Of a DNA stretch of 64,000 nt, positions 45,543-54,532 are shown piece by piece. Made by a program: the position numbers and the translations under genes. The DNA lies in NCBI RefSeq assembly GCF_014692875.1, contig NZ_CP061171.1:5580001-5644000 (forward strand), in the 5' to 3' direction. The notes beneath the pieces are model-generated. The model did not search any database and was not told the origin of the DNA. It saw only the letters and a program-made list of their open reading frames with translations. Every line of letters starts with the position of its first letter. Position 1 is the stretch's first letter. Source of the DNA: Pedobacter riviphilus. GTDB taxonomy: Bacteria > Bacteroidota > Bacteroidia > Sphingobacteriales > Sphingobacteriaceae.

Positions 45543-47078
45543 ATGAAGCCCTACCTGCAACTTTTCGATTTTTCTAAGAAGATAAATTATAAAACTGAAA
45601 TTCTTGCAGGTTTAACAGTGGCCATGACCATGATCCCCGAATCGTTATCGTTTGCCATTCTTGCGGGTTTCCCTCCTTTAACAGGTTTATACGCTGCTTT
45701 TATTATGGGTTTGGTTACTGCCGTTTTAGGCGGCAGGCCAGGTTTGGTTTCTGGTGGTGCAGGTGCAACGGTAATTACGCTCATTGCTTTAATGAAAAGC
45801 CAGGGTATAGAATATGTTTTTGCAGCAGTAGCATTAGCGGGCGCAATCCAGATTATGGTTGGGTTGTTTAAACTGGGGAAATTTGTAAGGCTGGTTCCGC
45901 AGCCGGTAATGTTTGGCTTCGTTAACGGTTTGGCGGTTATTATTTTTATGTCGCAGCTAGAACAGTTCAAAACTCTTGTTAACGGTAAGATCGTGTGGTT
46001 AAGTGGCACTCCTTTATATATTATGCTGGCTTTGGTATTGCTCACGGTGGCAATAGTGATTATTCTGCCTAAAATAACCAAGGCCATTCCATCCTCACTG
46101 GTGGCTATTATTGTGGTTTTTCTTATTGTTTTAGGTTTTGGAATTGATACCAAACTGGTTAAAGATATTGCTTCAGTAAATGGTGGTTTTCCGCCATTTC
46201 ATATTCCGAAAGTGCCGCTGAATCTGGATATGCTGAAGATCATTTTTCCCTATTCACTCATTATGGCAGGTGTGGGCTTAACAGAAGGCCTGCTTACCCT
46301 GAATCTGGTTGATGAAATTACAGAAACCAAAGGTGATAGGAACAGGGAAAGTATTGCACAGGGAATTGCCAATATTACAAACGGCTTTTTTACAGGTATG
46401 GGCGGTTGCCCAATGATTGCCCAAACGCTGGTTAACCTCTCAGCAGGTGCCAGGGCACGGTTGTCGGGTATTATTGCGGCTTTAACTATATTGGTAATTA
46501 TTTTGGTGGGCGCTCCGGTAATAGATCGGGTGCCCATGGCTGCCTTGGTTGGTGTAATGATGATGGTAGCCATTGGTACTTTTGAGTGGATGAGCTTTAA
46601 AGTAATTAATAAAATGCCTGTACAGGATATTATCATTGGTATCCTGGTGGCTGTAATTACAATTTGGTTGCATAATCTGGCACTTGCCGTATTAATAGGC
46701 GTAATTATTTCGGCACTTGTTTTTGCTTGGGAAAGTTCTAAGCGAATACGTGCCAGTAAATATACCGATGCCAGTGGTGTAAAGACCTATGAAATATTCG
46801 GCCCCTTGTTTTTTGGATCGATTGCTAATTTTAATGAGCTGTTTGATGTGGCCCATGATCCCCAGCACATCATAATTGATTTTAAGCATAGCCGTGTTTT
46901 TGATATGTCGGGTATTGATGCGCTGAATAAACTAACCGAACGCTACCGTTCGGTTGATAAAGAGCTCCAATTAAAGCACCTGAGTAACGACTGTAAACGC
47001 TTGTTGAAAAATGCTGATCAGATTATAGCGGTGAACATTATAGAAGACCCTACCTATCGGGTAGCTACCGAAAGATAA
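45543..47078 (+). CDS. SulP-family inorganic anion transporter with STAS domain
   Basis: A 511-residue transporter. About 10-12 membrane segments fill residues 15-395. SulP marks are Met-Ile-Pro-Glu-Ser-Leu-Ser-Phe-Ala near residue 31, Pro-Pro-Leu-Thr-Gly-Leu-Tyr-Ala-Ala, and Asn-Gly-Leu-Ala-Val-Ile. A cytoplasmic STAS domain fills about 410-505 (Asp-Met-Ser-Gly-Ile-Asp-Ala-Leu). The family moves sulfate, bicarbonate or other anions with sodium or protons; the ion cannot be assigned here. It is transcribed alone, downstream of the decayed SDR gene. Confidence 0.93.
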   Translation: MKPYLQLFDFSKKINYKTEILAGLTVAMTMIPESLSFAILAGFPPLTGLYAAFIMGLVTAVLGGRPGLVSGGAGATVITLIALMKSQGIEYVFAAVALAGAIQIMVGLFKLGKFVRLVPQPVMFGFVNGLAVIIFMSQLEQFKTLVNGKIVWLSGTPLYIMLALVLLTVAIVIILPKITKAIPSSLVAIIVVFLIVLGFGIDTKLVKDIASVNGGFPPFHIPKVPLNLDMLKIIFPYSLIMAGVGLTEGLLTLNLVDEITETKGDRNRESIAQGIANITNGFFTGMGGCPMIAQTLVNLSAGARARLSGIIAALTILVIILVGAPVIDRVPMAALVGVMMMVAIGTFEWMSFKVINKMPVQDIIIGILVAVITIWLHNLALAVLIGVIISALVFAWESSKRIRASKYTDASGVKTYEIFGPLFFGSIANFNELFDVAHDPQHIIIDFKHSRVFDMSGIDALNKLTERYRSVDKELQLKHLSNDCKRLLKNADQIIAVNIIEDPTYRVATER

Positions 47079-47223
47079 ATAATTTAACCTTTCGTTTAAG
47101 GTATAAAGCACCATTATAGCTAAGCTGGTTTTTGCGGGCTATAATAGGCTAACGGCGATGCTTTTGCCCAAACTTTTGTTAGGCATTTAATTTAATTGTT
47201 TTCTTCATATTTCATGTTTTTAC

Positions 47224-47239
47224 TAAAACGTTTAAGTAT
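47224..47239. promoter_or_regulatory. LacI-type operator-like site, distal copy
   Basis: TAAAACGTTTAAGTAT, identical at 15 of 16 positions to the promoter-proximal site at 47445-47460. The AAACGTTT core with a central CG is typical of LacI-family operators. Confidence 0.55.
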
Positions 47240-47444
47240 TTTAAAGAAATAGCAACAAAAAATTGTTCGAATTATTGTAATTGCGGGTTGAAAATATCCT
47301 TATTTACTGTTTTATAGGATGTTACTTTCTTAAATTATTTTGATAATATTTATTTTTTTACCTGTCTGGTTGACAATTATTTTGATAGAATTAAATATTA
47401 TTGCCCTGTTTTATAAAAATTTCATAAAAATGACAATTCGTTAT

Positions 47445-47472
47445 TAAAACGTTTTAGTATATTATATATTTG
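47445..47472 (+). promoter_or_regulatory. LacI-type palindrome and -7 box upstream of SusC
   Basis: TAAAACGTTTTA (47445-47456) is a perfect 12-base palindrome. It is followed at 47465-47472 by TATATTTG, a full match to TAnnTTTG. The palindrome covers the region where the -33 contacts should be, so a bound repressor would block the promoter. Confidence 0.6.
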
Positions 47473-47494
47473 AGTTAACCAAATCCTAAATTTT

Positions 47495-47572
47495 ATGAGA
47501 ATCCTTAACTATTACTACCGAAGTACCTGTCTTTTTAACCTGGGACATATCTTGCCGTTTCCGAAAAAATAA
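47495..47572 (+). CDS. Possible 25-residue leader peptide upstream of SusC
   Basis: An ATG-started frame of 26 codons including the stop. It lies 22 bases after the candidate -7 box and ends 43 bases before the SusC ATG. The peptide has three consecutive Tyr and several Leu, and no signal or known domain. It may be a leader that couples translation to expression of the operon, or chance. I did not find a strong ribosome-binding site. Confidence 0.3.
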   Translation: MRILNYYYRSTCLFNLGHILPFPKK

Positions 47573-47615
47573 GTTTTAGCAAATCATTTTTTTACCAATT
47601 AAAGATCCATTAACT

Positions 47616-50600
47616 ATGCGATACTTATGGGCGTGCCTTGGCTTTTTTGCAGCGTTTACATTAAACGTTTTACCAGTTTTTTCGGCAGGTAAAAAGCTTC
47701 ATAAAGGCCTAACAACCAATCTTCTTGTTCTACAGGATACGACTAAAATTAAGTTAGTTTCCTTAAAAGATTCATTGAGAAAAGACAGCTTAAACCAGAT
47801 TAAGCAAAAAACACTTTACAATAAGTTATCTGGTGGTGTACAGAAAAACACCAGAGATTTATCTCTTTTCCCCGCCATTTCCTTACAGCAAAATTTAAAG
47901 GGCAATTATGCAGGCCTGTACGTTCAGGAGCCATCAGGCGAACCTGGTACCATACAGAATATGTTTTTAAGGGGAGCCCCCATGCCGCTCTTATCTAAAA
48001 AGGATGTATATGCCTCACAGCCATTGGTGGTGCTGGATGGGATCCCGCTCATTGGCGAGCATCCATTCGCTTTTGATATCCAGCAGTACGATTTCAACAG
48101 GATTGGTCCGGCTACTAATTTGCTCAGTACCATCGATATTAACAATATCGCATCGGTAGAGGTATTAAGCGATTTAGCCAGTACCGCTATTTATGGCCCG
48201 CGGGGTGTAAATGGGGTAATCCTGCTTAAATCTAAAACGCCTGATGGCATTGCGCGTAGCATTAGCTTTAACTCGTACATCGGTATGGTGCAAAAGCCAA
48301 CCGTTAATACCATTAATGGTAAGTACGAAAATGCATTCAGACAACGCTTTTACGACATCTATACCACAAATGGCAGGTACTCTGACGACGAGGCTTACCC
48401 GGTTTATCTGAGCGATTCATTAAACAATGTATATAGTGGTAAATCAGACTGGACCGATTTATACTATAAAAATGCACTGGTTTATGGCATCAATTTAGGC
48501 TTAACAGGAGGTTCGGATAGGGCAAGTTTCAGGTTCTCGCTGGGTAATACCAAAAGCGAGGGGGTAGCCGATGGAACTGGTTTAGACCGTTACAGTGCTA
48601 TGTTTAATATTAATATGAAACCTGTTAAATGGTTATTGTTTTCTGCAATGATTAACGGTAACCGTTTAAACCGTAACCGCAACAGAAGTTTAAGAGACCG
48701 TTTTGCACAGATTAATTATTTCCCGGATTTAAGTGCACCACTGTCTCCCAATAAAGATTATTATGCCAGTTACCTGAACGAGTACACTAAAGGTTTCGAC
48801 GATAATAAAACCAATAGCATACAGGGTTTTGCCAAGCTGGTAGGGACTTTGGGTAAATTTAAAATAAGCTCTTCGTTCAACGTAGATTATAATGAAGGTT
48901 ACCGGGATATTTTTTATGCCCGTACATTATTGCAGGGAAATAGCTACGCTTCCAACTACTACGGATTTAACCAACGCTTAATGATGGACAATAAGGTTAC
49001 TTATGATCTGAACCTTAAAAACGTGCATGATTTCCATTTTGAGCTGGGCCAATCGATGATGTGGGATATTTATAAGTACAACTATGCTTATGCTTATAAA
49101 GGTGCCAACGATTATATCAAAATTAACTTATTGGATTCTAAACCTAAAAATGATGATGGTTCAGATAACGGAGCTTATTTAACACCGGTTGCCTTCCCAA
49201 GAGAACTTACTTACCGCTTTTTAGATAAAACAGTGGATAACCTGCTGTCATTTTATGGTAAGGTAAATTATTCGTACAACAATAAATATTTCGTTTCGGG
49301 CACCCTGCGCTTAGATGGTTCGTCTAATGCGCAGCCAACCAAACGCTGGTTTTATTCTCCGGTAATTTCTGCAGCATGGAATGTTAAAAACGAATTGCTG
49401 AAGGATAGCAGGTTGGTTGATGATTTAGTTTTAAGAGCGAGCGTTGGCCGTTTAGGCAGGACATTTATCTACGATAACTACGCACAGGGACCACAATATA
49501 CCGCATCAGTTGGTTATACCGGAAACTTAACGGTACCGGGCTACAATGCTATTGGTGTGCTTACCAGGCCTTACTCTTTTGGTTGGGTAGGATATAACGT
49601 GCCATGGTCGTACTCTGATCAGTTAAACATTGGTGTAGATGTGGCGATGCTTAAAAACCGCCTGCATGTATCGGCTGATTTTTATACCAAGGCCGAGAAA
49701 AACCAGTTGCTGGGCATCCCATCATATGCTGAATATGGTTACAAACAATCGATAGAAAGCGGCCTGAACATGAGCAATACCGGGGTTGATTTAACCATTA
49801 ACGCATTGGTAATTGCACAAAACAAATTCTCGTGGAATTCGGCCCTTAACCTGAACCACAACAGCAATAAGTTAACGGCATTGCCAAGAGGCTTAAACGA
49901 AATTATTATCGGTAACCGGTTCTTAAAAGTAGGTCAGCCGGTAGATCAGTATTGGTTATTGGAAAACGAAGGTATTTACACCGCAAATAACCAGGTACCG
50001 GTAGTAAACGGACAGCCATTAAAATACAATGGTACTCCATTAAAAGCTGGCGATCCACGCTGGAAAGATCAGAATGGCGATAACATTATCGACGAAAGAG
50101 ATAAAGTATTGAAAGGCCATTCGTTACCGGTTTTATCGGGTGGTTTCGATAACGCTTTTACCTACGGGAACTGGAGCTTAGGTACCAACCTGTATTTCAA
50201 TCTGGGCCGCAAACTGATTAACCAGGATATGGCCAATCGCTTTGATTTTGTAAACCGCGAGGGCAATACGGATATGACATCGGTAAAAGAAATTACTTTC
50301 TGGGAAAAAAGGGGCGATTACAGCAAATATCCGCTGTATAACCCATGGAGTACTGTAATCCCTTACCGTACCGATCAGGATTTGTTTTTAGAAAATGCTT
50401 CATTCCTAAAACTGAGATCTGTTTCACTTGGATACGATTTGGGAACCGTATTGAAAAAGAAGAACATCAAAATCAACAAGTTTTTTGTATACGGATCGGT
50501 TAATAATGTATTTGTAATTACCCCTTATACCGGGCAAGATCCTGAGCTGGTAAGTTACGATGGTATTGATACCGGTTATGGTCAGCCTATACCAAGAACG

Positions 50601-50630
50601 TATACCCTGGGTGTTAAAATGGAATTATAA
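47616..50630 (+). CDS. SusC/RagA-family TonB-linked outer membrane transporter without carboxypeptidase-like domain
   Basis: A 1004-residue SusC. The signal peptide is followed by a Lys/Asp/Ser-rich stretch of ~55 residues where most SusC proteins have a carboxypeptidase-like domain. The plug then begins directly (about residue 70, Leu-Phe-Pro-Ala-Ile-Ser-Leu-Gln-Gln-Asn-Leu). It has Val-Val-Leu-Asp-Gly-Ile-Pro and Ser-Thr-Ala-Ile-Tyr-Gly-Pro-Arg-Gly, then the barrel to Gly-Val-Lys-Met-Glu-Leu. It heads a long operon; the SusD gene follows at once. It lies behind LacI-type palindromes rather than a sigma/anti-sigma pair. The substrate is unknown. Confidence 0.9.
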   Translation: MRYLWACLGFFAAFTLNVLPVFSAGKKLHKGLTTNLLVLQDTTKIKLVSLKDSLRKDSLNQIKQKTLYNKLSGGVQKNTRDLSLFPAISLQQNLKGNYAGLYVQEPSGEPGTIQNMFLRGAPMPLLSKKDVYASQPLVVLDGIPLIGEHPFAFDIQQYDFNRIGPATNLLSTIDINNIASVEVLSDLASTAIYGPRGVNGVILLKSKTPDGIARSISFNSYIGMVQKPTVNTINGKYENAFRQRFYDIYTTNGRYSDDEAYPVYLSDSLNNVYSGKSDWTDLYYKNALVYGINLGLTGGSDRASFRFSLGNTKSEGVADGTGLDRYSAMFNINMKPVKWLLFSAMINGNRLNRNRNRSLRDRFAQINYFPDLSAPLSPNKDYYASYLNEYTKGFDDNKTNSIQGFAKLVGTLGKFKISSSFNVDYNEGYRDIFYARTLLQGNSYASNYYGFNQRLMMDNKVTYDLNLKNVHDFHFELGQSMMWDIYKYNYAYAYKGANDYIKINLLDSKPKNDDGSDNGAYLTPVAFPRELTYRFLDKTVDNLLSFYGKVNYSYNNKYFVSGTLRLDGSSNAQPTKRWFYSPVISAAWNVKNELLKDSRLVDDLVLRASVGRLGRTFIYDNYAQGPQYTASVGYTGNLTVPGYNAIGVLTRPYSFGWVGYNVPWSYSDQLNIGVDVAMLKNRLHVSADFYTKAEKNQLLGIPSYAEYGYKQSIESGLNMSNTGVDLTINALVIAQNKFSWNSALNLNHNSNKLTALPRGLNEIIIGNRFLKVGQPVDQYWLLENEGIYTANNQVPVVNGQPLKYNGTPLKAGDPRWKDQNGDNIIDERDKVLKGHSLPVLSGGFDNAFTYGNWSLGTNLYFNLGRKLINQDMANRFDFVNREGNTDMTSVKEITFWEKRGDYSKYPLYNPWSTVIPYRTDQDLFLENASFLKLRSVSLGYDLGTVLKKKNIKINKFFVYGSVNNVFVITPYTGQDPELVSYDGIDTGYGQPIPRTYTLGVKMEL

Positions 50631-50631
50631 T

Positions 50632-52179
50632 ATGGAAAGCAATACGAACAAAACATCAACAATGATGAAGAAGATATTATACACATTTCTGTTGGCTATA
50701 GTGGTTTTATCAGGTTGTAATAAAGCCCTTGAAACCGATTCGACCCGCGTTGTGGGCGAGAAAAACATGTGGAACACAGTTGAAGATGCAAGAGCAGGTA
50801 TTATGGGCGTTTATGCACTTACCCGTGCTGCACTATCTGATAACAATGGACACTGGATTTATGGTGATGTAAGAACAGGCGAATTTACAAGTCCTAAAAG
50901 ACAAGACCTTAAAGCCATCATCAGTAATAATTTAAATGCATCATACCCTGTGGTAGAATCACTTTCTGATTGGACCCGGTTTTATGCCATTGTTAACGGA
51001 GCAAATGTTTTTCTGGAAAATGTTGCCCATGTTAGGGCTACCGATAAACGTTACTCGGATAACAATATGACAGTAGATATGGCACAAGCCCGGTTTTTAA
51101 GGGCTTTTGCTTATTTTTACATGGTACGTATCTGGGGCGATATACCTTTCATTATCTCCTCAAACGAAGGGGTATTTGAAAATAAGCCGCGTGAGAGTCA
51201 GGCTAAGATTTTAGCATGGGTAGAAAGCGAAATGTTAAGGGCCGCTGCCGATCTGCCATACATTTACAGTGGAGGAGATATTCAGCAACCCAGCAATTAC
51301 TACAACGAAGACAGGACCCGTTGGGGTGGTGCACTAGCCACAAAAGTTACGGCCTATGCCGTTTTAGCACATGTTGCCGCCTGGACAGCCGATTATTCGA
51401 GCGTGGCCAAATATGCCAAATTTGTAGAAGACAATTATGGCAGAAGCGGTGGCGGTTTTACTTCAGTAACCGATTTAAGCAACTCGAACGGATTTTTCTA
51501 TAATAAAAACTTCAGGCAGATGTTTGGCTTTAACTCCGATTATGGCCACATTGATGGTTCATCAACCGGTCATATTGAAGAACTGACACTGGCTGAGCCA
51601 ATCATTACCAAAGCGATACCAGATATTTATTTGCCTAAAGATTCCATTTTAAAATACTTCAACCTGCCGAAAGATGAAAGATTTGCTGTTGATACTTTAG
51701 GGCAGTCAAAATTCGACAGGTATTTCACCAACTTAAATGGTAAGTACCCCATCTTCAGTAAAATAAAGGTAATTCAGGGTGGGGGTACCGATCCGAACTT
51801 CAGGTACTTTACCAGCGCTTTAATTTTTACCCGCTTAGAAGATATTGTGCTTTTGCGTGCCGAAGCTTTGTCGGTATTAGGCGATCAGGAAGGGGCTAAA
51901 AACGAATTGCTCCAGGTAATAACCAGAAGGGTAACCTCAGGAACAGAGGTTGTGATAGACCTAACCAAGGTTGATATTCTCAAAATGATTTTTGAAGAAA
52001 GGCACCGCGAGTTAATGGGCGAAGGACAGCGCTGGTACGATATGATCCGCTACAATAAAATCAGACAGAACGATGCCAAATTTATGACCCTGATTAATTC
52101 GGGTGGCATTTACTGGCCAATTTCGCGTAAGCTTTTATTGCAAAATAATTTATTAACACAGAATACTTACTGGCGCTAA
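50632..52179 (+). CDS. SusD/RagB-family nutrient-binding outer membrane lipoprotein
   Basis: A SusD protein of about 515 residues. The lipobox is Val-Leu-Ser-Gly-Cys-Asn-Lys. N-terminal TPR-like helices (Ala-Gln-Ala-Arg-Phe-Leu-Arg-Ala-Phe-Ala-Tyr) and the C-terminal SusD region (Glu-Glu-Arg-His-Arg-Glu-Leu-Met-Gly-Glu-Gly-Gln-Arg-Trp) are present. ATG 50632 follows the SusC stop by one base, while ATG 50662 or 50665 would give a more typical signal peptide start. It should bind the ligand at the cell surface and hand it to the SusC pore. Confidence 0.92.
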   Translation: MESNTNKTSTMMKKILYTFLLAIVVLSGCNKALETDSTRVVGEKNMWNTVEDARAGIMGVYALTRAALSDNNGHWIYGDVRTGEFTSPKRQDLKAIISNNLNASYPVVESLSDWTRFYAIVNGANVFLENVAHVRATDKRYSDNNMTVDMAQARFLRAFAYFYMVRIWGDIPFIISSNEGVFENKPRESQAKILAWVESEMLRAAADLPYIYSGGDIQQPSNYYNEDRTRWGGALATKVTAYAVLAHVAAWTADYSSVAKYAKFVEDNYGRSGGGFTSVTDLSNSNGFFYNKNFRQMFGFNSDYGHIDGSSTGHIEELTLAEPIITKAIPDIYLPKDSILKYFNLPKDERFAVDTLGQSKFDRYFTNLNGKYPIFSKIKVIQGGGTDPNFRYFTSALIFTRLEDIVLLRAEALSVLGDQEGAKNELLQVITRRVTSGTEVVIDLTKVDILKMIFEERHRELMGEGQRWYDMIRYNKIRQNDAKFMTLINSGGIYWPISRKLLLQNNLLTQNTYWR

Positions 52180-52276
52180 CAATAAGGATATGAAACCATC
52201 ATCAGCTTTCAAATTGCGCAACGAAATGCTTAAGCGCTTGATGGCTTCATTACCATTAAAATACAATCATAATCAG

Positions 52277-53386
52277 ATGAAAAAATTTGTAAAATATGCG
52301 GGAGCCATAACCATGCTTTTATTGCTCGCCCTGGTGTATTCGGCCTGTAAAAAGAACGGCGGCTATTACGATGCTACCGATGAGACCGCGCCGTTTTCGG
52401 GAAATATATACGAATATTTAAAAAGCAAGCCTGGTGTTTACGATTCGCTCATTGTAGCGGTTGACAGGATGGGGCTGAAAAAAACACTTACGGATAGTAA
52501 TGTGACTTTGTTTGCTGTTACCAATCCTAGTTTTCAACTGGCTTTGCGCAACTTAAATACCTTAAGAAAACAATCAGATAAAGATCCTTTGTTCCTATCG
52601 AATATTGATGGTGTACAATTGGATACCATGATTTCTTACTACATCATCAGGGGTGTAAAACCAACCGATTCTTTAAAACTACAGGATGGTTTGAACTTAA
52701 CCAGTGTAAAGGTTGCTTACCCCATGCATGCCAAATCGGTAAAAGGATCGGCATCGGGGCAGGTAGGTGCCGGACCTGAAGTAATCGAATTCAGCAATAC
52801 CAAAAAAAGCAAGTTTATCAGAAACTGGTCTACCAGTACAACGGCTTCCAATAATATCCGCACCAAAAACGGAATTGTACATGTAATCAGCCCCGATCAC
52901 CTTTTTGGTTTCGATGGCTTTGTTACCCGTTTAACCTTTGTGCCGCCACCACCAAACTTAATGGCTACCGTGGGTGGTACTTTCTCTACCAACCGCGAAA
53001 ATGGTGGTGGGCCAACCAGTGGCGAGAACTCCAAAAAAGTAATCGATGGGGATGACCACACCAAGTTCTTATGCGATTTGCAGGGCTTCTTAACCATGCA
53101 GTTTAAGCTTAAAACGCCAGAAGTATCGTCGGTTTATACGCTAACATCGGCTAATGATGGAGTAGAAAGAGATCCGAAAGCCTGGACTTACGAGGGCTCT
53201 CAGGATGGTGTAACCTGGACCGAACTGCACCGTGTTACCAACTTCTTCTTCGAAGAAAGGTACCAGCAAAAAGTATTCAGGTGTACCAATACCGTGGCCT
53301 ACCAATATTACCGCGTAAATATTACCGAGTTAAGAAGTGGTGGTGTATTCCAGCTGGCCGAATGGACAATTAATAAAACGAAATAG
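52277..53386 (+). CDS. Lipoprotein with fasciclin domain and F5/8-type (discoidin-like) C-terminal domain
   Basis: A protein of about 369 residues. I chose ATG 52277 (Met-Lys-Lys-Phe-Val-Lys), where the signal starts; in-frame ATGs from 52190 add non-signal sequence. The lipobox ends Tyr-Ser-Ala-Cys-Lys-Lys. Residues ~35-210 look like a FAS1 (fasciclin) domain (Leu-Thr-Asp-Ser-Asn-Val-Thr-Leu-Phe-Ala-Val-Thr). Residues ~230-369 resemble a carbohydrate-binding F5/8-type C domain (Val-Ile-Asp-Gly-Asp-Asp, Tyr-Arg-Val-Asn-Ile-Thr). A role in binding or surface adhesion is likely, but the ligand is unknown. Confidence 0.78.
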   Translation: MKKFVKYAGAITMLLLLALVYSACKKNGGYYDATDETAPFSGNIYEYLKSKPGVYDSLIVAVDRMGLKKTLTDSNVTLFAVTNPSFQLALRNLNTLRKQSDKDPLFLSNIDGVQLDTMISYYIIRGVKPTDSLKLQDGLNLTSVKVAYPMHAKSVKGSASGQVGAGPEVIEFSNTKKSKFIRNWSTSTTASNNIRTKNGIVHVISPDHLFGFDGFVTRLTFVPPPPNLMATVGGTFSTNRENGGGPTSGENSKKVIDGDDHTKFLCDLQGFLTMQFKLKTPEVSSVYTLTSANDGVERDPKAWTYEGSQDGVTWTELHRVTNFFFEERYQQKVFRCTNTVAYQYYRVNITELRSGGVFQLAEWTINKTK

Positions 53387-53422
53387 ATGATGGAGTACGG
53401 AAAAAATAAATTAGAAAAACTT

Positions 53423-54511
53423 ATGAAGTCAATCCTAAAAAAGGAACATCTTTTTGTAGCGTTTGCGCTGGTTGTTTTGAGCGGATGTAAAAAACTGTAC
53501 AATTTGCCTGACGAAAAAGATTACTTAAGTAATAATGTAAATTTTAGCAATAAAATTCTCGAGCCAATTATTGGTCGTAATAATTTAATTGGCGGCTTTA
53601 ATGGCGATAATTCAACAGCCCCAATCACTTTCGAAATTGTTAATGCAAGATTTGGAGATGGCCGGCCGGTGAGCGATATTTTTCAAAGGGTACCTACTTA
53701 CGTTTGGACTGCCCCTTATACGGGTTTAGAAAAAAGCCTGGCCGAAATCGAAGCCAAAAGAAAACTGGAGGAGCATTCGCTATTGGAAATCCGTTCTTCA
53801 GGGCAGTTTATTTTATGGGCATCGGCAACCAATCAACTCATCAGCCCAAGGCCAACAGATAGTACCAATTTTTCGCAGGATACCCGTTTTTTCGATGTAA
53901 AAGTTAAAAATACAGGTGGAGAGCGATTAATTAGAGACTTCCAGATCAGGCCATTCAGAGAACGCCCTTACGAGCCATCTAACGATTTTAATGCTTACAC
54001 GGGCTTGCCTGCCCCTGATCCTAAATTTCCGCTTGATAAAAAACTAAGAGATTATATCCGCCCTTATTTAAACAACGTAATCGGAGCTAACAGCAATAAA
54101 AACCTGGTCAGCAATAACGATCAGAAAGATGTGGTGGTTTACATCCGCCCGTTTACAGGTGGCAACGGACACTCTTTACGAATAAAAGTTTTAGATAAAG
54201 ATTCGGTAGAAATTAATCCGGTAAAATTCAACGAAACCGTGTGGGATAAAATGATACATGGTTTTAACATGCAGAAAACCGATAAATACGTACAGTACGA
54301 TGTGGCTTATCCAATTCCGCTGGTAGAAATACCAACCTCGTACGCTACGGGCGGTTCGAGGGCAAAGGCCGAGCTGAGTTACTCGAGAGGTTCATTCGGT
54401 GGTGGACGTATCATTGCCAACTTCGGTATCGATTTCGCCATTTATAAGGCAGGCGACTGGGAAATTGTATTTCATTTTAAAACAGATAACCCAAAATTTG
54501 TCAGCGAGTAG
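53423..54511 (+). CDS. DUF5007-like lipoprotein
   Basis: A 362-residue lipoprotein with a lipobox Leu-Ser-Gly-Cys-Lys-Lys (about residues 19-24). I took ATG 53423 because it opens the signal peptide; ATGs at 53387 and 53390 directly after the upstream stop are possible. The body (Asn-Leu-Pro-Asp-Glu-Lys-Asp-Tyr-Leu, Phe-Glu-Ile-Val-Asn-Ala-Arg-Phe-Gly-Asp-Gly-Arg-Pro) matches what I recall of DUF5007, a Bacteroidota family of unknown function found with SusCD and fasciclin genes. It closes the first SusCD set; the second SusC begins 21 bases later. Confidence 0.7.
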   Translation: MKSILKKEHLFVAFALVVLSGCKKLYNLPDEKDYLSNNVNFSNKILEPIIGRNNLIGGFNGDNSTAPITFEIVNARFGDGRPVSDIFQRVPTYVWTAPYTGLEKSLAEIEAKRKLEEHSLLEIRSSGQFILWASATNQLISPRPTDSTNFSQDTRFFDVKVKNTGGERLIRDFQIRPFRERPYEPSNDFNAYTGLPAPDPKFPLDKKLRDYIRPYLNNVIGANSNKNLVSNNDQKDVVVYIRPFTGGNGHSLRIKVLDKDSVEINPVKFNETVWDKMIHGFNMQKTDKYVQYDVAYPIPLVEIPTSYATGGSRAKAELSYSRGSFGGGRIIANFGIDFAIYKAGDWEIVFHFKTDNPKFVSE

Positions 54512-54532
54512 GCAATATTTTAAGCTAATATT

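Larger units (their letters stand above)
47079..47615. other. 537-base intergenic region carrying the promoter of the large SusCD locus
   Basis: AT-rich. A short inverted repeat ATTATAGC / GCTATAAT near 47112-47145 could help end the SulP transcript. Two LacI-type palindromes and a TATATTTG box precede the SusC gene and are listed separately. A 25-codon leader frame lies between the promoter and SusC. Otherwise I see nothing. Confidence 0.6.

Noticed and set aside
45587..46153. Long minus-strand frame (188 codons) opposite the SulP gene
   Set aside because: Antisense shadow of a clear SulP transporter; the product is low-complexity Thr/Ile/Pro-rich with no domain.
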